From PMG-095 sp049324695 (lineage in GTDB: Bacteria > Myxococcota_A > Polyangia > Polyangiales > Polyangiaceae), in assembly GCA_049324695.1 (NCBI GenBank), contig JBMOMJ010000047.1, positions 1 to 64,000 of the forward strand: a DNA stretch of 64,000 nt, written 5' to 3'. Shown here in pieces: positions 7,131 to 15,404 of the stretch. The notes under the pieces are model-generated. The model was not told the DNA's origin and made no database searches. It worked only from the letters and a program-made list of their open reading frames with translations. Each line of letters starts with the position of its first letter. Within the stretch, counting starts at the first letter, position 1. A program made the translations under genes and the position numbers.

Positions 7131-8716
7131 GACGACGCTTTGCCCTTGCCGTCATGTTGTGTGTCGCGTTGAACGGCTGCACATCTGCCCCGGCTCCCAG
7201 GGCGAGCAACGACGCTTTGCTGCCAACCCGAGTGCGGCGTCTGAGCAATTTCGAGTTCGAGCGATCGGTGAACGCATTGCTCGGGCTGGAGGAGTCGATT
7301 CACGACGCATTGCCGCCCGACGAGCGTCAGGATGGTTATACGATTAATGAGCGGCAGGCGATGCCCTCGCATTACGCAGCAGAGCTTGCGCGCGTGGCGG
7401 AACGGCTCGCGCAGGTCGCCGTCGAACAGCGATTGTCAGTTCTTGTCCCCTGCCCGCTCGAAAACGCGGCGTGCACCGAAAAGGCTCTAGCTGTCATAGC
7501 GAAGAGAGCCTTTCGTCGTCCGTCGACGCCCGCTGAGCAACGGGCGCTCATTGCGCTATACGAGACCGCTGCACGCGCACCCGATGTGGGCAGCGCGGCG
7601 GCGCAACATGCAACGGGAGTGGCCTTCGTTCTCTCCACGTTGCTCACCTCGCCCAGCTTTCTTTATCTCAATGAGCTCGGTGACGAGAAGGACCCCACCC
7701 AACTAACCCCCCACGAAATCGCAAGCAGCCTTGCTTACACAGTGTCCGGCTCAGCACCGGATGCCGAGTTGCTCGCCGCCGCCCAGTCACCGACGCGTCT
7801 GTTGGCTCCGAGCGAACGAGAAGCCGCCGCACGTCGCTTGCTCGCGCTGAGCTCGACGCGCCATCACTTTCGCCAATTCGTCCTGGAGTGGTTGGAGGTC
7901 GATCAACTCGAACGCACTGCCAAGGCCGCGCACGTGGTGGCGAACTATGATTCGCTGAAGCGCCATATGTTGGCCGAAACGAAGAATTTCGTAGACGAGG
8001 TGATGGTCTATGGCGGCGCGTCGTTGCCGAGTTTACTGCGCGCCGGCTTCAGTTCACTCGATCGCGAAATGGCCGAATATTACGGCGTTCCGGGCTTCTT
8101 CGGCGCGCGCGTTCGTCTCAGTGAGCAGCGCCGTGTGGGTGTGCTCGAACACGCAAGTTTCCTTTCGGCGCACGCGTACGAAGACGTGACGAGTCCAGTG
8201 AAACGCGGTGACTTCGTTCTGCGGCGCATCTTGTGCGTCGATTTGCCGCGCCCGGGCGAGGTAGGCATCGAAACGGTGATGCCACCTCGCACTGAGCACG
8301 GCACGACGAGACAACGTTTCACGGCGCACACGACTTCGGCCGAATGCCGCAGTTGCCATGCGTCGATTGATCCGCTCGGCTATAGCTTTGAAGCGTTCGA
8401 TGCGGCGGGTCGCCGACGCAGCCGCGAGCACGACACGAACGTGGAGACGACTGGGCAGCTCAACGTGGCTGGCCACAACTTGCAGTTTCGCGATAGTGCC
8501 GATCTCGTCACGCAGCTCTCGTCCTTGCCGGAGGCGCGCCGTTGCTTCGCACGCCAGGCGCTACGTTATTGGACGGGGCGTCGTTCGGCCGCGACCGAAG
8601 AATGGTTCGAAGCGTTGGTCGATTCGCTGCCCGCCGCGCGCCGTGACAGCCTGCTCGAATGGGTCGTCGCTTGGGTGAAAAGTCCGGAATTCGTGCGCCG
8701 CCGGAGGCCAACATGA
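7127..8716 (+). CDS. DUF1592/DUF1588/DUF1585 family lipoprotein with CxxCH motif
   Basis: 529-aa predicted lipoprotein (signal ending LNGC, about Cys18) of the multi-DUF family common in Planctomycetes and myxobacteria; the reaction is unknown. Order: DUF1587-like N-terminus (RVRRLSNFEFERSVNALLGL), DUF1595-like segment (AKRAFRRPSTPAEQRALIAL), DUF1592 (LLTSPSFLYLNELG, LTPHEIASSLAYTVSG), DUF1588 (EYYGVPGFFG, RVGVLEHASFLSAHA, TSPVKRGDFVLRRILC) and DUF1585 at the end. CRSCH, followed by IDPLGYSFEAFDAAGR, is a c-type heme-like motif. The start is set at ATG 7127 because it overlaps the upstream stop (ATGA) and begins the signal peptide. The stop overlaps the DUF1552 start at 8713. Pairing with DUF1552 is a recurring arrangement, so the two probably act together in the envelope. 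Confidence 0.9.
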   Translation: MRRRFALAVMLCVALNGCTSAPAPRASNDALLPTRVRRLSNFEFERSVNALLGLEESIHDALPPDERQDGYTINERQAMPSHYAAELARVAERLAQVAVEQRLSVLVPCPLENAACTEKALAVIAKRAFRRPSTPAEQRALIALYETAARAPDVGSAAAQHATGVAFVLSTLLTSPSFLYLNELGDEKDPTQLTPHEIASSLAYTVSGSAPDAELLAAAQSPTRLLAPSEREAAARRLLALSSTRHHFRQFVLEWLEVDQLERTAKAAHVVANYDSLKRHMLAETKNFVDEVMVYGGASLPSLLRAGFSSLDREMAEYYGVPGFFGARVRLSEQRRVGVLEHASFLSAHAYEDVTSPVKRGDFVLRRILCVDLPRPGEVGIETVMPPRTEHGTTRQRFTAHTTSAECRSCHASIDPLGYSFEAFDAAGRRRSREHDTNVETTGQLNVAGHNLQFRDSADLVTQLSSLPEARRCFARQALRYWTGRRSAATEEWFEALVDSLPAARRDSLLEWVVAWVKSPEFVRRRRPT

Positions 8717-10077
8717 TCACACGCCGCCACTTCTTCGCCGCGCTCGGGGCCACATTTCTTCCCGAGCGAGTTTGGGCCGACGCAGTAACGCCGCCCGCGG
8801 CGCCCTCTGGCAGTGTGCCATCCCCTACATCCGTAAAGGCGAAGCGTTTCGTTTGCGTTTACATGCCGCATGGTCGCGCCGCCGAGCTCTTCCTGCCGCG
8901 CGACGACTTTCGTATCGATTACGAAGGGGCAATTTTAGCTCCCTTCGACGATGCCGCGCGTTCCGGGCGCTCGTTCCGCAAAGACCTGCTCGTGGTGGAC
9001 GGAGTTGATCTCGCAGCGGGCTTCCTCACCGGCACGGTTGGTCACGATGGTCCGCGTGTGATCCTGACCGGCTCGGGTGCCAACGGAAAGAACGCCTCGC
9101 TGGATCAATACTTGGCTGTTGAACGCCGCCTGGGGGAAGCCACGCCTCTCCCGAGCCTCGTACTGGCGGTCGGCAACGACGAACGCAACAGCACAAGCTC
9201 GATCAGCTACGGCCGTGGAGGCGTCCCGCTCCCGAAACTCATCCATCCCGCCGATACGTTCGATGCACTCTTCGGCGCAGCGCTCACTGGTTCGCCCGAA
9301 GCGGCCCGCGCGCGGCGAGAACGCGGCCAAAGTGCCCTCGACTTCCTCTCCGCCGATCTCGCTCGCCTTCGCAATCGCGCCGGCTCTGGCGAACGCGACA
9401 AACTCGAACACCACGCCACCGCGCTGCGAGACATCGAGCGCCGCCTCTCACCCGCGAGCACGACGTGCGCAGCGCCGTCTCGAATCGGCCGTAGCCAGTT
9501 TCCAAAGTTTCGCGCGTACGGTGGCGGCGAGCGCTCCTTCGACGCCATCACCGATTTGCAAATCGAATTGATCGTGCGCGCCTTCGCCTGCGATCTCACC
9601 CGTTTCGCAACGCTGATGCTCGCTGATCTGTCGCGCACTGGCCTCGATCCATCGTTGCCCGTCGACATCCATCAAGACGTCGCCCACCGCTACACCGCGC
9701 GCGCCGAAGGCAAACCAGGCGAACCCGATACCTGGCGAGCCCTCGCCCGTCAAAATCGCCAGACCTGCTCCAAGGTCACGCTGCTCGTCAGCCAGCTCGA
9801 CAGAGAACGTCTCCTCGACGATACCGTTGTTCTCGCCAGCTCCGATATGGGTGATCCGGCGCGCCACAGCTCACGCTCGGTTCCCACTCTGTTGCTCGGT
9901 GGTGGCATCCGCGGTGGCCGCGTGATCGCGTTGGGCGATCGAAAGCGCGTGAGCGCACATCGACTCAATCCGAACAACCGAATTCTGACATTCATCGCGC
10001 AGCGGCTCGGAGTGCCAATCACGCGATTTGGTGATTCGGCAGATCCGTCGATTGTGGAGGGCGTGCTGGAAGCGTGA
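8713..10077 (+). CDS. DUF1552 family protein with Tat-type signal
   Basis: 454-aa exported protein; function unknown. The N-terminus ITRRHFFAALGATFLP is a twin-arginine-type signal. The mature part has features of the DUF1552 family, distantly related to DUF1501/sulfatase-like folds: FVCVYMPHGR, LLVVDGVD, DGPRVILTGSG, SLDQYLAV, and a late ASSDMGDPARHS stretch with possible metal ligands followed by VPTLLLGGG. Length is typical of the family. ATG 8713 overlaps the DUF1592 stop (ATGA), making this the last gene of a three-gene operon that ends at the hairpin near 10110. Presence of both members in the usual order supports an intact pair. Confidence 0.88.
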   Translation: MITRRHFFAALGATFLPERVWADAVTPPAAPSGSVPSPTSVKAKRFVCVYMPHGRAAELFLPRDDFRIDYEGAILAPFDDAARSGRSFRKDLLVVDGVDLAAGFLTGTVGHDGPRVILTGSGANGKNASLDQYLAVERRLGEATPLPSLVLAVGNDERNSTSSISYGRGGVPLPKLIHPADTFDALFGAALTGSPEAARARRERGQSALDFLSADLARLRNRAGSGERDKLEHHATALRDIERRLSPASTTCAAPSRIGRSQFPKFRAYGGGERSFDAITDLQIELIVRAFACDLTRFATLMLADLSRTGLDPSLPVDIHQDVAHRYTARAEGKPGEPDTWRALARQNRQTCSKVTLLVSQLDRERLLDDTVVLASSDMGDPARHSSRSVPTLLLGGGIRGGRVIALGDRKRVSAHRLNPNNRILTFIAQRLGVPITRFGDSADPSIVEGVLEA

Positions 10078-10103
10078 ACACCGCGCACACGGACGTTGAA
10101 CGC

Positions 10104-10141
10104 AAAAAAGGCGGCGCCCTGGGATAGACGCCGCCTTCTTC
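10104..10141. terminator. Bidirectional intrinsic terminator
   Basis: A 7-bp GC-rich stem (GGCGGCG 10110-10116 with CGCCGCC 10129-10135) lies between the convergent genes ending at 10077 and 10165. Six A's precede it on the plus strand, which gives TTTTTT after the stem on the minus strand. TTCTT follows on the plus strand. It is a strong terminator for the minus-strand epimerase operon and a weaker one for the plus-strand operon. Confidence 0.85.
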
Positions 10142-10164
10142 GGATTGCTGGAAGCCGCTAGTGT

Positions 10165-11118
10165 TTACTTGTAGTGCTCGGCGCAGAGCTGGATCCCTGC
10201 GTCGAGATCGGTGGTGGCGCGCCAGCCGAAGGCTTCGAGGATGCGGCTGGTGTCGGCGATGGAGTGCAGCACGTCGCCGGGGCGCGGATCTCGGTAGTCA
10301 GGTGCGCCGCCGAAACCGGTGACGCGCGAGATTTCGCGCGCCAGATCGGTAACGGTGGTGCGGCGGCCAGCGCCGACGTTGAAGGCTTGGCCAGAGCGAC
10401 CAGTGCCGAGCAGGGCGGCGAGGTTGGCTGCTACGACGTCGCCAACGTAGGTGAAGTCGCGGCTCTGTTGGCCGTCGCCGAAGATGATGGGAGCTTGGCC
10501 GGAGCGGCACGCCGCGAAGAAACGCGGAATGACGGCGGCGTAAGCACCCTTCGGATCTTGGCGTGGACCGTACACGTTGAAGTAGCGTAGGCCGACGATC
10601 TCCGAGCCGAAGTTACGCGCGAAGATGTCCGCAAGCTCCTCGTCCATCTTCTTGGAGAGGGCGTACGGAGAGAGAGGCATACCCTCCTCCCCTTCCCGCT
10701 TCGGCAGCTTGTCGCTCGTGCCGTAGACACTCGACGACGAGGCGTAGACGATGCGCTTCACGCGCTGATCGCGAGCCGCCGTGAAGATGTTGCAGGTCCC
10801 CGCAACGTTGACCTCGATTGAATCCGCCGGTTTTTCGAGGGAGCGCGGCACCGAGCCGAGCGCGGCCTCGTGGAGGATGAAATCCACGTCTTTGCAGGCG
10901 CGCTGGCACGCTTCGAGGTTTCGAATGTCGTCCTGTTGAAACTCAATGCGATCTTTGACGTGTGCGAGGTTCTCGAGCTTGCCCGTTGCGAGGTTGTCGA
11001 GAACACGAACGCGCGCGCCATTCGAAAGCAAAGCGTCAACGAGGTGCGAGCCGATGAAGCCCGCACCCCCAGTGACGAGAACGCGCGCCCCGTCGAGGCG
11101 CTTCAAATCGGTTGTCAT
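10165..11118 (-). CDS. UDP-HexNAc C4-epimerase (WbpP/TviC-like SDR)
   Basis: 317-aa extended short-chain dehydrogenase acting on nucleotide sugars in the cytoplasm. The Rossmann motif VLVTGGAGFIGSHLVD lies at about 13-28, a Ser-rich ASSSSVYG segment precedes the catalytic YALSK (about 150), and RYFNVYGPRQDP and GDGQQSRDFTYV are typical of WbpP/TviC-type UDP-GlcNAc or UDP-GlcNAcA 4-epimerases. Length fits. Its start codon overlaps the stop of the adjacent 6-dehydrogenase by 1 bp (TGATG), so they form one operon. By analogy with Vi antigen (TviB/TviC) and P. aeruginosa O6 (WbpO/WbpP), the pair would make UDP-GalNAcA from UDP-GlcNAc. The order of the two steps cannot be read from sequence. Confidence 0.88.
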   Translation of the reverse strand: MTTDLKRLDGARVLVTGGAGFIGSHLVDALLSNGARVRVLDNLATGKLENLAHVKDRIEFQQDDIRNLEACQRACKDVDFILHEAALGSVPRSLEKPADSIEVNVAGTCNIFTAARDQRVKRIVYASSSSVYGTSDKLPKREGEEGMPLSPYALSKKMDEELADIFARNFGSEIVGLRYFNVYGPRQDPKGAYAAVIPRFFAACRSGQAPIIFGDGQQSRDFTYVGDVVAANLAALLGTGRSGQAFNVGAGRRTTVTDLAREISRVTGFGGAPDYRDPRPGDVLHSIADTSRILEAFGWRATTDLDAGIQLCAEHYK

Positions 11119-12443
11119 CAGGCTTTGACGACCTTGGGGTTCGGGTCGCGATACACGCCACGCGTATCGACGACGAGGCGCGCCTCACGCAGCACCAAGT
11201 TGTAGTCGACGGCAGTGTGCTCGGTAGAGATGAGCACCGCGTCGACCGACTTGAGGAGTTCCGGCGTGAGCGGTTGCGATTTGAGCGCGGGCAAGTGCGG
11301 CCAGCTGCGCATCCCCGGCGCGGTCGGAATGTGCGGATCGTGGTACGAAACCTCGGCGCCGCGCTCCATCAGCAGGTGAATCAGCTCGAACGAAGGGCTC
11401 TCGCGCGGATCGTCGATGTCCTTCTTGTAGGCGATACCGAGCACCAGAACCTTGCTGCCCTTGAGGGACTTGCGGTGCTCGTTGAGGCCCTCTTGGAGCT
11501 TCTCAATCACGTAGCGGGGCATGTTCACGTTCACCTCGCCCGCGAGCTCGATGAAGCGCGTGCTGATGCCGAACTCGCGCGCCTTCCACGTCAGGTAGAA
11601 GGGATCCAGCGGAATGCAGTGACCACCCAGGCCCGGACCCGGCGTGAACTTCATGAAGCCGAACGGCTTGGTAGCGGCTGCGTCCAGCACGTCCCACACG
11701 TCGATGCCCATGCGCTCGTAAACCATCTTCAGCTCGTTCACGAGTGCGATGTTCACGCCGCGGAAGATGTTCTCGGTGAGCTTCGTCGCCTCAGCGACGC
11801 GCGCCGTACGCACGCGCACCACCTTCTCGAGCCCGCGCGCATAGAGCGCCGCCGCGAGATCGCCCGAATCCGGGTCGACACCGCCCACGACCTTCGGAAT
11901 CGTTGCGGTATTGAAGTGCTTATTGCCGGGATCTTCGCGCTCCGGCGAAAACGCCAAGAAGAAGTCTTTGCCGCACTTGAGCCCCGTGCGTTCGAGGATG
12001 TCCTTCAAGAGCTCGTCCGTGGTGCCCGGGTACGTTGTGGACTCGAGAATCACCAACTGGCCGCGGCGCAGACGCTTGGCGATGGCTTCGCCCGTGCCCA
12101 CCACGTACTGCATGTCGGGCTCGCGCTGCAGCGTCAGCGGCGTCGGCACCGCGATCATGAGCGCGTCGGGTTCGCCCAACTTATCGAAATCGGCGGTGGC
12201 GCTGAAGCGACCGGAAGCGTTCGCCTCCTTCACGCGATCCTCGCCCATATGCATGATGTAGGTCTTGCCGGCCTTCAGCGCCTCGATCTTGCTCTGATCG
12301 ATGTCGAAGCCGGTCACCTTCACCTTGGCGCGTTCCACGAACGCCAGCGCCAGCGGAAGGCCTACATAGCCCATACCGATGATGCCGACGTGAACGGTTC
12401 CTGAAGAGATTTTCTCGAGTAGTGCTTGCTTGAGCTCGCTCAT
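11118..12443 (-). CDS. UDP-N-acetylhexosamine 6-dehydrogenase (WbpA/TviB-type)
   Basis: 441-aa nucleotide-sugar dehydrogenase that oxidises C6 of a UDP-sugar to the uronic acid with two NAD+. The N-terminal Rossmann domain has VGIIGMGYVGLPLALAF (about 18-34). The central dimer domain has FSPEREDPGNK and TKLTENIFRGVNIALVNEL. The catalytic Cys is in GPGLGGHCIPLDPFYL (about 258-273), and the C-terminal UDP-binding domain has LGIAYKKDIDDPRESPS. The FSPEREDPGN signature resembles the WbpA/TviB/WecC HexNAc group more than UDP-glucose dehydrogenases. It is first in a two-gene operon with the 4-epimerase at 10165. Confidence 0.9.
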   Translation of the reverse strand: MSELKQALLEKISSGTVHVGIIGMGYVGLPLALAFVERAKVKVTGFDIDQSKIEALKAGKTYIMHMGEDRVKEANASGRFSATADFDKLGEPDALMIAVPTPLTLQREPDMQYVVGTGEAIAKRLRRGQLVILESTTYPGTTDELLKDILERTGLKCGKDFFLAFSPEREDPGNKHFNTATIPKVVGGVDPDSGDLAAALYARGLEKVVRVRTARVAEATKLTENIFRGVNIALVNELKMVYERMGIDVWDVLDAAATKPFGFMKFTPGPGLGGHCIPLDPFYLTWKAREFGISTRFIELAGEVNVNMPRYVIEKLQEGLNEHRKSLKGSKVLVLGIAYKKDIDDPRESPSFELIHLLMERGAEVSYHDPHIPTAPGMRSWPHLPALKSQPLTPELLKSVDAVLISTEHTAVDYNLVLREARLVVDTRGVYRDPNPKVVKA

Positions 12444-12750
12444 GACAGTGTCGGAGATAGGAGTTTTGTTTTGGACCGCCCGCCGGTGATGGCGCCGCGC
12501 TACCGTGACGAAACCCCAGCTTCAATTCGCCGTCAACAGCGGCATGCTCCCGGAGCGCCTTCGCAGTGCCTTTGCACGGTCGGTGCACCTCACCGCTTGC
12601 GCCACCGCTGAAAGCAGGGCCGGGCAACCAACCGGAACCACTTGCTGCCGGAGCCATCTCGGCGACAAGCTCCGCGGTTTGCCTGCTCCATGCGCAGCCG
12701 CACATTGCTCGCGTAAGCGCGCCCGCTTGCCTGAATGCGCGTCCACGGGA
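12444..12750. promoter_or_regulatory. Divergent intergenic region, no gene seen
   Basis: 307 bp between the divergent dehydrogenase and ABC-ATPase genes. The plus-strand frame of the ATPase stays open upstream to 12505, but that part has no domain similarity and an Arg/Cys-rich composition, so I treat it as non-coding. No clear operator or promoter consensus was recognised. Confidence 0.4.
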
Positions 12751-13620
12751 ATGCTCCCCCACATGGGCGAAGCCACGGCAGCCGACTCTCCGCGCGCCCC
12801 CAATGCTCCCAACGGACAGCCGCACATTCGCGTCGAGCACCTCGAACGACGTTTCGACGACTTCGTTGCGCTCAACGACATCAACATGAGCATTGGTCGC
12901 AGCCACGTCGCCGTCATCATCGGTGGCTCCGGTGCCGGCAAGACCACACTTCTCAAAATCCTCATCGGCCTCGATCGCCCAACAGGCGGCGCCGTCTTCC
13001 TCGAAGGCGTCGACATGACCAAGCTCAACGATCGCGAGCTCAACCAACTCCGTCGCAAGCTCGGCATGGTCTTCCAGTACTCCGCCCTCCTCGACTCCAT
13101 GAACGTGCTCGACAACGTCGCCTTCCCCCTGCGCGAGCACACCAAACTCAAAGATAAAGAAATCAAACAGCGCGTCATCGACAAACTCAAAGCCCTCGGC
13201 CTCGAAAACGTCGAAAAAAAGCAACCCAGCGAACTCTCCGGCGGCATGAAAAAACGTGTGGGCCTTGCGCGCGCCCTCATGATGGATCCCGAAGTCATCC
13301 TCTATGACGAACCCACCAGCGGCCTCGACCCCATCAGCAGCCGCGTCGTCGATGACATGATCCTCGAAACCCGCGACCGCTTCGGCGTCACCAGCGTCGT
13401 CATCTCCCACGACCTCGGCGGCGCCCTCCGCATCGCGGACGAAATTTACGTCCTCGACAAAGGTCGCGTCGTTGCCTCCGGCACCCCCCACGAGCTTCTC
13501 GAGTCTCGCCACACGCTAGTGCAACGCTTCCTCGAATCGAGTGGCGTCGCAGCCGAACGACTCCTGGAGGAACGCGCCGAACGCGAAGCCGCCAAACCTG
13601 CCGACGCAGCGCGCGCCTAA
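12751..13620 (+). CDS. ABC transporter ATP-binding protein, MlaF-like
   Basis: 289-aa cytoplasmic ATPase that would energise a membrane permease, most like MlaF/Ttg2A lipid-transport ATPases. Walker A is GGSGAGKTT (about 58-66), Q-loop VFQYSALLDSMNV, signature LSGGMKKRVGLARAL, Walker B VILYDEPTSGLDP, and a switch His in SVVISHDL. SALLDSMNV and the GGMKKRV signature are typical of the Mla group. ATG 12751 is chosen (ATG 12763 is the alternative) because homology begins shortly after; the ribosome site is weak. No MlaE permease or MlaD/MCE gene lies nearby in this window, which is unusual. The stop overlaps the convergent DegT gene by 4 bp. Confidence 0.85.
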   Translation: MLPHMGEATAADSPRAPNAPNGQPHIRVEHLERRFDDFVALNDINMSIGRSHVAVIIGGSGAGKTTLLKILIGLDRPTGGAVFLEGVDMTKLNDRELNQLRRKLGMVFQYSALLDSMNVLDNVAFPLREHTKLKDKEIKQRVIDKLKALGLENVEKKQPSELSGGMKKRVGLARALMMDPEVILYDEPTSGLDPISSRVVDDMILETRDRFGVTSVVISHDLGGALRIADEIYVLDKGRVVASGTPHELLESRHTLVQRFLESSGVAAERLLEERAEREAAKPADAARA

Positions 13621-14777
13621 CGCTCGAAAAACGCTCGCACGCCCTCAATCACCCGCTCGATCTGTTCGCGCGTAAGCGACGGATAAATCGGCAGCGACAG
13701 CACTTCTCGGCACGCGCGCTCGCAATTCGGTAGCGCGCCTTGCGGCAACCCCAACCCCAGCTCGAGCAACGCCGGCTGACGCGAAAGCGGCATGGGATAG
13801 TACACACTCGTTTCGATTCCACGCTCAGCGAGAAAAGCCACCAGAGCGTCGCGCCGCTGAGCCTCCACGCGAATCGTATACAGCGCGCGATTCGAGAGCG
13901 CGCCAACGGGCAACTTGGGGCACGTCACTTCAGCGACGCCGCGTAGTCCTTCATCGTACGCTCGTGCGACGGCTTCGCGGCGAGCCAACGTCTCTTCGAA
14001 GTGAGCGAGCTTCTCTCTCAAGATTGCGGCCTGCATCGCATCCAGCCGAAAATTGCCTCCGATTGACGCATGCTCGTGCCGTTTCGGCGCACCGTGCACC
14101 GTCAGTTGACGACAACGCTCTGCTACACGCGCATCACCGCTGACCACCATGCCCGCATCGCCCAGTGCACCCAGCGGTTTCGTTGCTTGAAAGCTGAAAC
14201 AACCAGCGTGCCCAAACGTGCCGAGACGTCGACCGTTCAACGTCGATCCAAACGCTTGCGCGGCGTCTTCGACCAACGCAATGCCGTGCGCCTCGGTAAC
14301 CCGCCGCAAATCATCCATCGGCGCCGGCGCGCCCGCGATGTGCACCACCAACACAGCTCGAGTCCGCCCGCCAATTGCCGCCGCCACCGCTTCCGGCTCC
14401 AACGCCAACAGCTCCAACTCGATATCCACGAAACGCGGCACCGCACCGACACGCACCACGCTCTCCGCCGTCGCAAAGAACGAAAATCCCGGCAGAATCA
14501 CCTCATCGCCGCGCCCAATCCCCAGCGCTAGCAGCGCAATCACCAACGCATCCGAACCGCTCGAACACCCGACCGCGTGCTCCGCGCGCAGAAACGCTGC
14601 CGCTGCGTGCTCGAATCCGCCGACCTCAGCGCCGCCGATAAACCGCCCCGAGGCGATTACTCTCGCACACGCCCGCGACCAACTCTCCTGCTCTCCCGCG
14701 CTCGGCACCAAATCCAGAAATGGCACCGACAGCGCCGCGCGTGGCGTGCGATCGGGCAGCTCCAAGGCGAACGGCAT
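13617..14777 (-). CDS. DegT/DnrJ/EryC1/StrS-family sugar aminotransferase
   Basis: 386-aa PLP-dependent enzyme, likely converting a keto sugar nucleotide to an amino sugar. Seen: FLDLVPSAGEQ N-terminus, the GCSSGSDALVIALLALGIGRGDEV block, LVEDAAQAFGSTLNG (Asp to the PLP nitrogen), and the PLP lysine in SFQATKPLGALGDAGMV. C-terminal SVYYPMPLSRQPAL and LSLPIYPSLT are family-typical. The nearest described type is WbpE-like UDP-3-keto-sugar aminotransferases. No matching 3-dehydrogenase (WbpB-like) gene was recognised nearby, so the substrate is open. It ends against the convergent ATPase gene. Confidence 0.88.
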   Translation of the reverse strand: MPFALELPDRTPRAALSVPFLDLVPSAGEQESWSRACARVIASGRFIGGAEVGGFEHAAAAFLRAEHAVGCSSGSDALVIALLALGIGRGDEVILPGFSFFATAESVVRVGAVPRFVDIELELLALEPEAVAAAIGGRTRAVLVVHIAGAPAPMDDLRRVTEAHGIALVEDAAQAFGSTLNGRRLGTFGHAGCFSFQATKPLGALGDAGMVVSGDARVAERCRQLTVHGAPKRHEHASIGGNFRLDAMQAAILREKLAHFEETLARREAVARAYDEGLRGVAEVTCPKLPVGALSNRALYTIRVEAQRRDALVAFLAERGIETSVYYPMPLSRQPALLELGLGLPQGALPNCERACREVLSLPIYPSLTREQIERVIEGVRAFFER

Positions 14778-14810
14778 TCCGGGCGACTATACCAGAGTCG
14801 ACCCAACCGC

Positions 14811-15239
14811 TCACCGCGACGCGCCGATTCGACCACGAGCGCGAGAACTCGTTCGACGCCCGACGCGCCTCTGACGCTTGCCTTCGGTAGTTTCCGGAAC
14901 CTGTTCGGCGAGCGACCGCAACTTCTGCGAGACACCACCTCGGCTCGGTGCATGCGCCTGCGCCGAGACCTTCCGTCGCTCCGTCCGGCTCTTCGACGGC
15001 GAGCGCGTCACGGCGTCGTTCTTCGTCCCGGTTCGAGCGGCAACTCGCCCCTTGCCCGTCGTAGGCCGCGGTGAAGCGTTGCGACGCCGCGACTTCACAA
15101 CGCGCGTCGCTTCCCGACTCCGCTCGGCTCTTTCGGTGAGACCACCACCGCTGTTCGGCAGTGTTCCGGTTTTTCCCGTCGATCGTGCGCTGCGCGCGTT
15201 GCGGCCATGGTTTCCGCCAGTCTTACTTCGGCTCGGCAT
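14811..15239 (-). CDS. Small very basic Ser/Arg/Lys-rich protein, unknown
   Basis: Possible 142-aa protein with no domain I recognise. It is strongly basic and low complexity, with many short clusters such as SRSKTGG, KSRRR, KSRTERRK and KRQRRVGRR and almost no hydrophobic residues. It could be a DNA- or RNA-binding tail-like protein, but composition alone does not show it. ATG 15239 is chosen over an upstream start at 15293 because it gives a cleaner basic start; there is no clear ribosome site. Same strand as the DegT gene, 33 bp upstream of it, so co-transcription is possible. The chance that the frame is spurious is considerable. If it is not a gene, 14778-15404 is a 627-bp gap. Confidence 0.4.
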   Translation of the reverse strand: MPSRSKTGGNHGRNARSARSTGKTGTLPNSGGGLTERAERSREATRVVKSRRRNASPRPTTGKGRVAARTGTKNDAVTRSPSKSRTERRKVSAQAHAPSRGGVSQKLRSLAEQVPETTEGKRQRRVGRRTSSRARGRIGASR

Positions 15240-15404
15240 GTTGGAGCGCCAGCAAGAGTCATTCCTCACGATTTCCAACAAACACGACCGCACTTATTCC
15301 CAGCGCCGCACAAACACCACGGCTGATGACCTACGCCCCTCAGCAATCAGGCCTCAGCCGTGGCACTTCGCTCCGCTCATTTGCTGTGCGCCGCCTGAGT
15401 CCCG

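Noticed and set aside
11112..12404. Plus-strand open frame (about 430 aa)
   Set aside because: It mirrors the 6-dehydrogenase gene and has no recognisable domain.
12181..13512. Minus-strand open frame (about 443 aa) across the ABC-ATPase gene
   Set aside because: It is antisense to the ATPase and overlaps the dehydrogenase; the ATPase has all the expected motifs, this frame has none.
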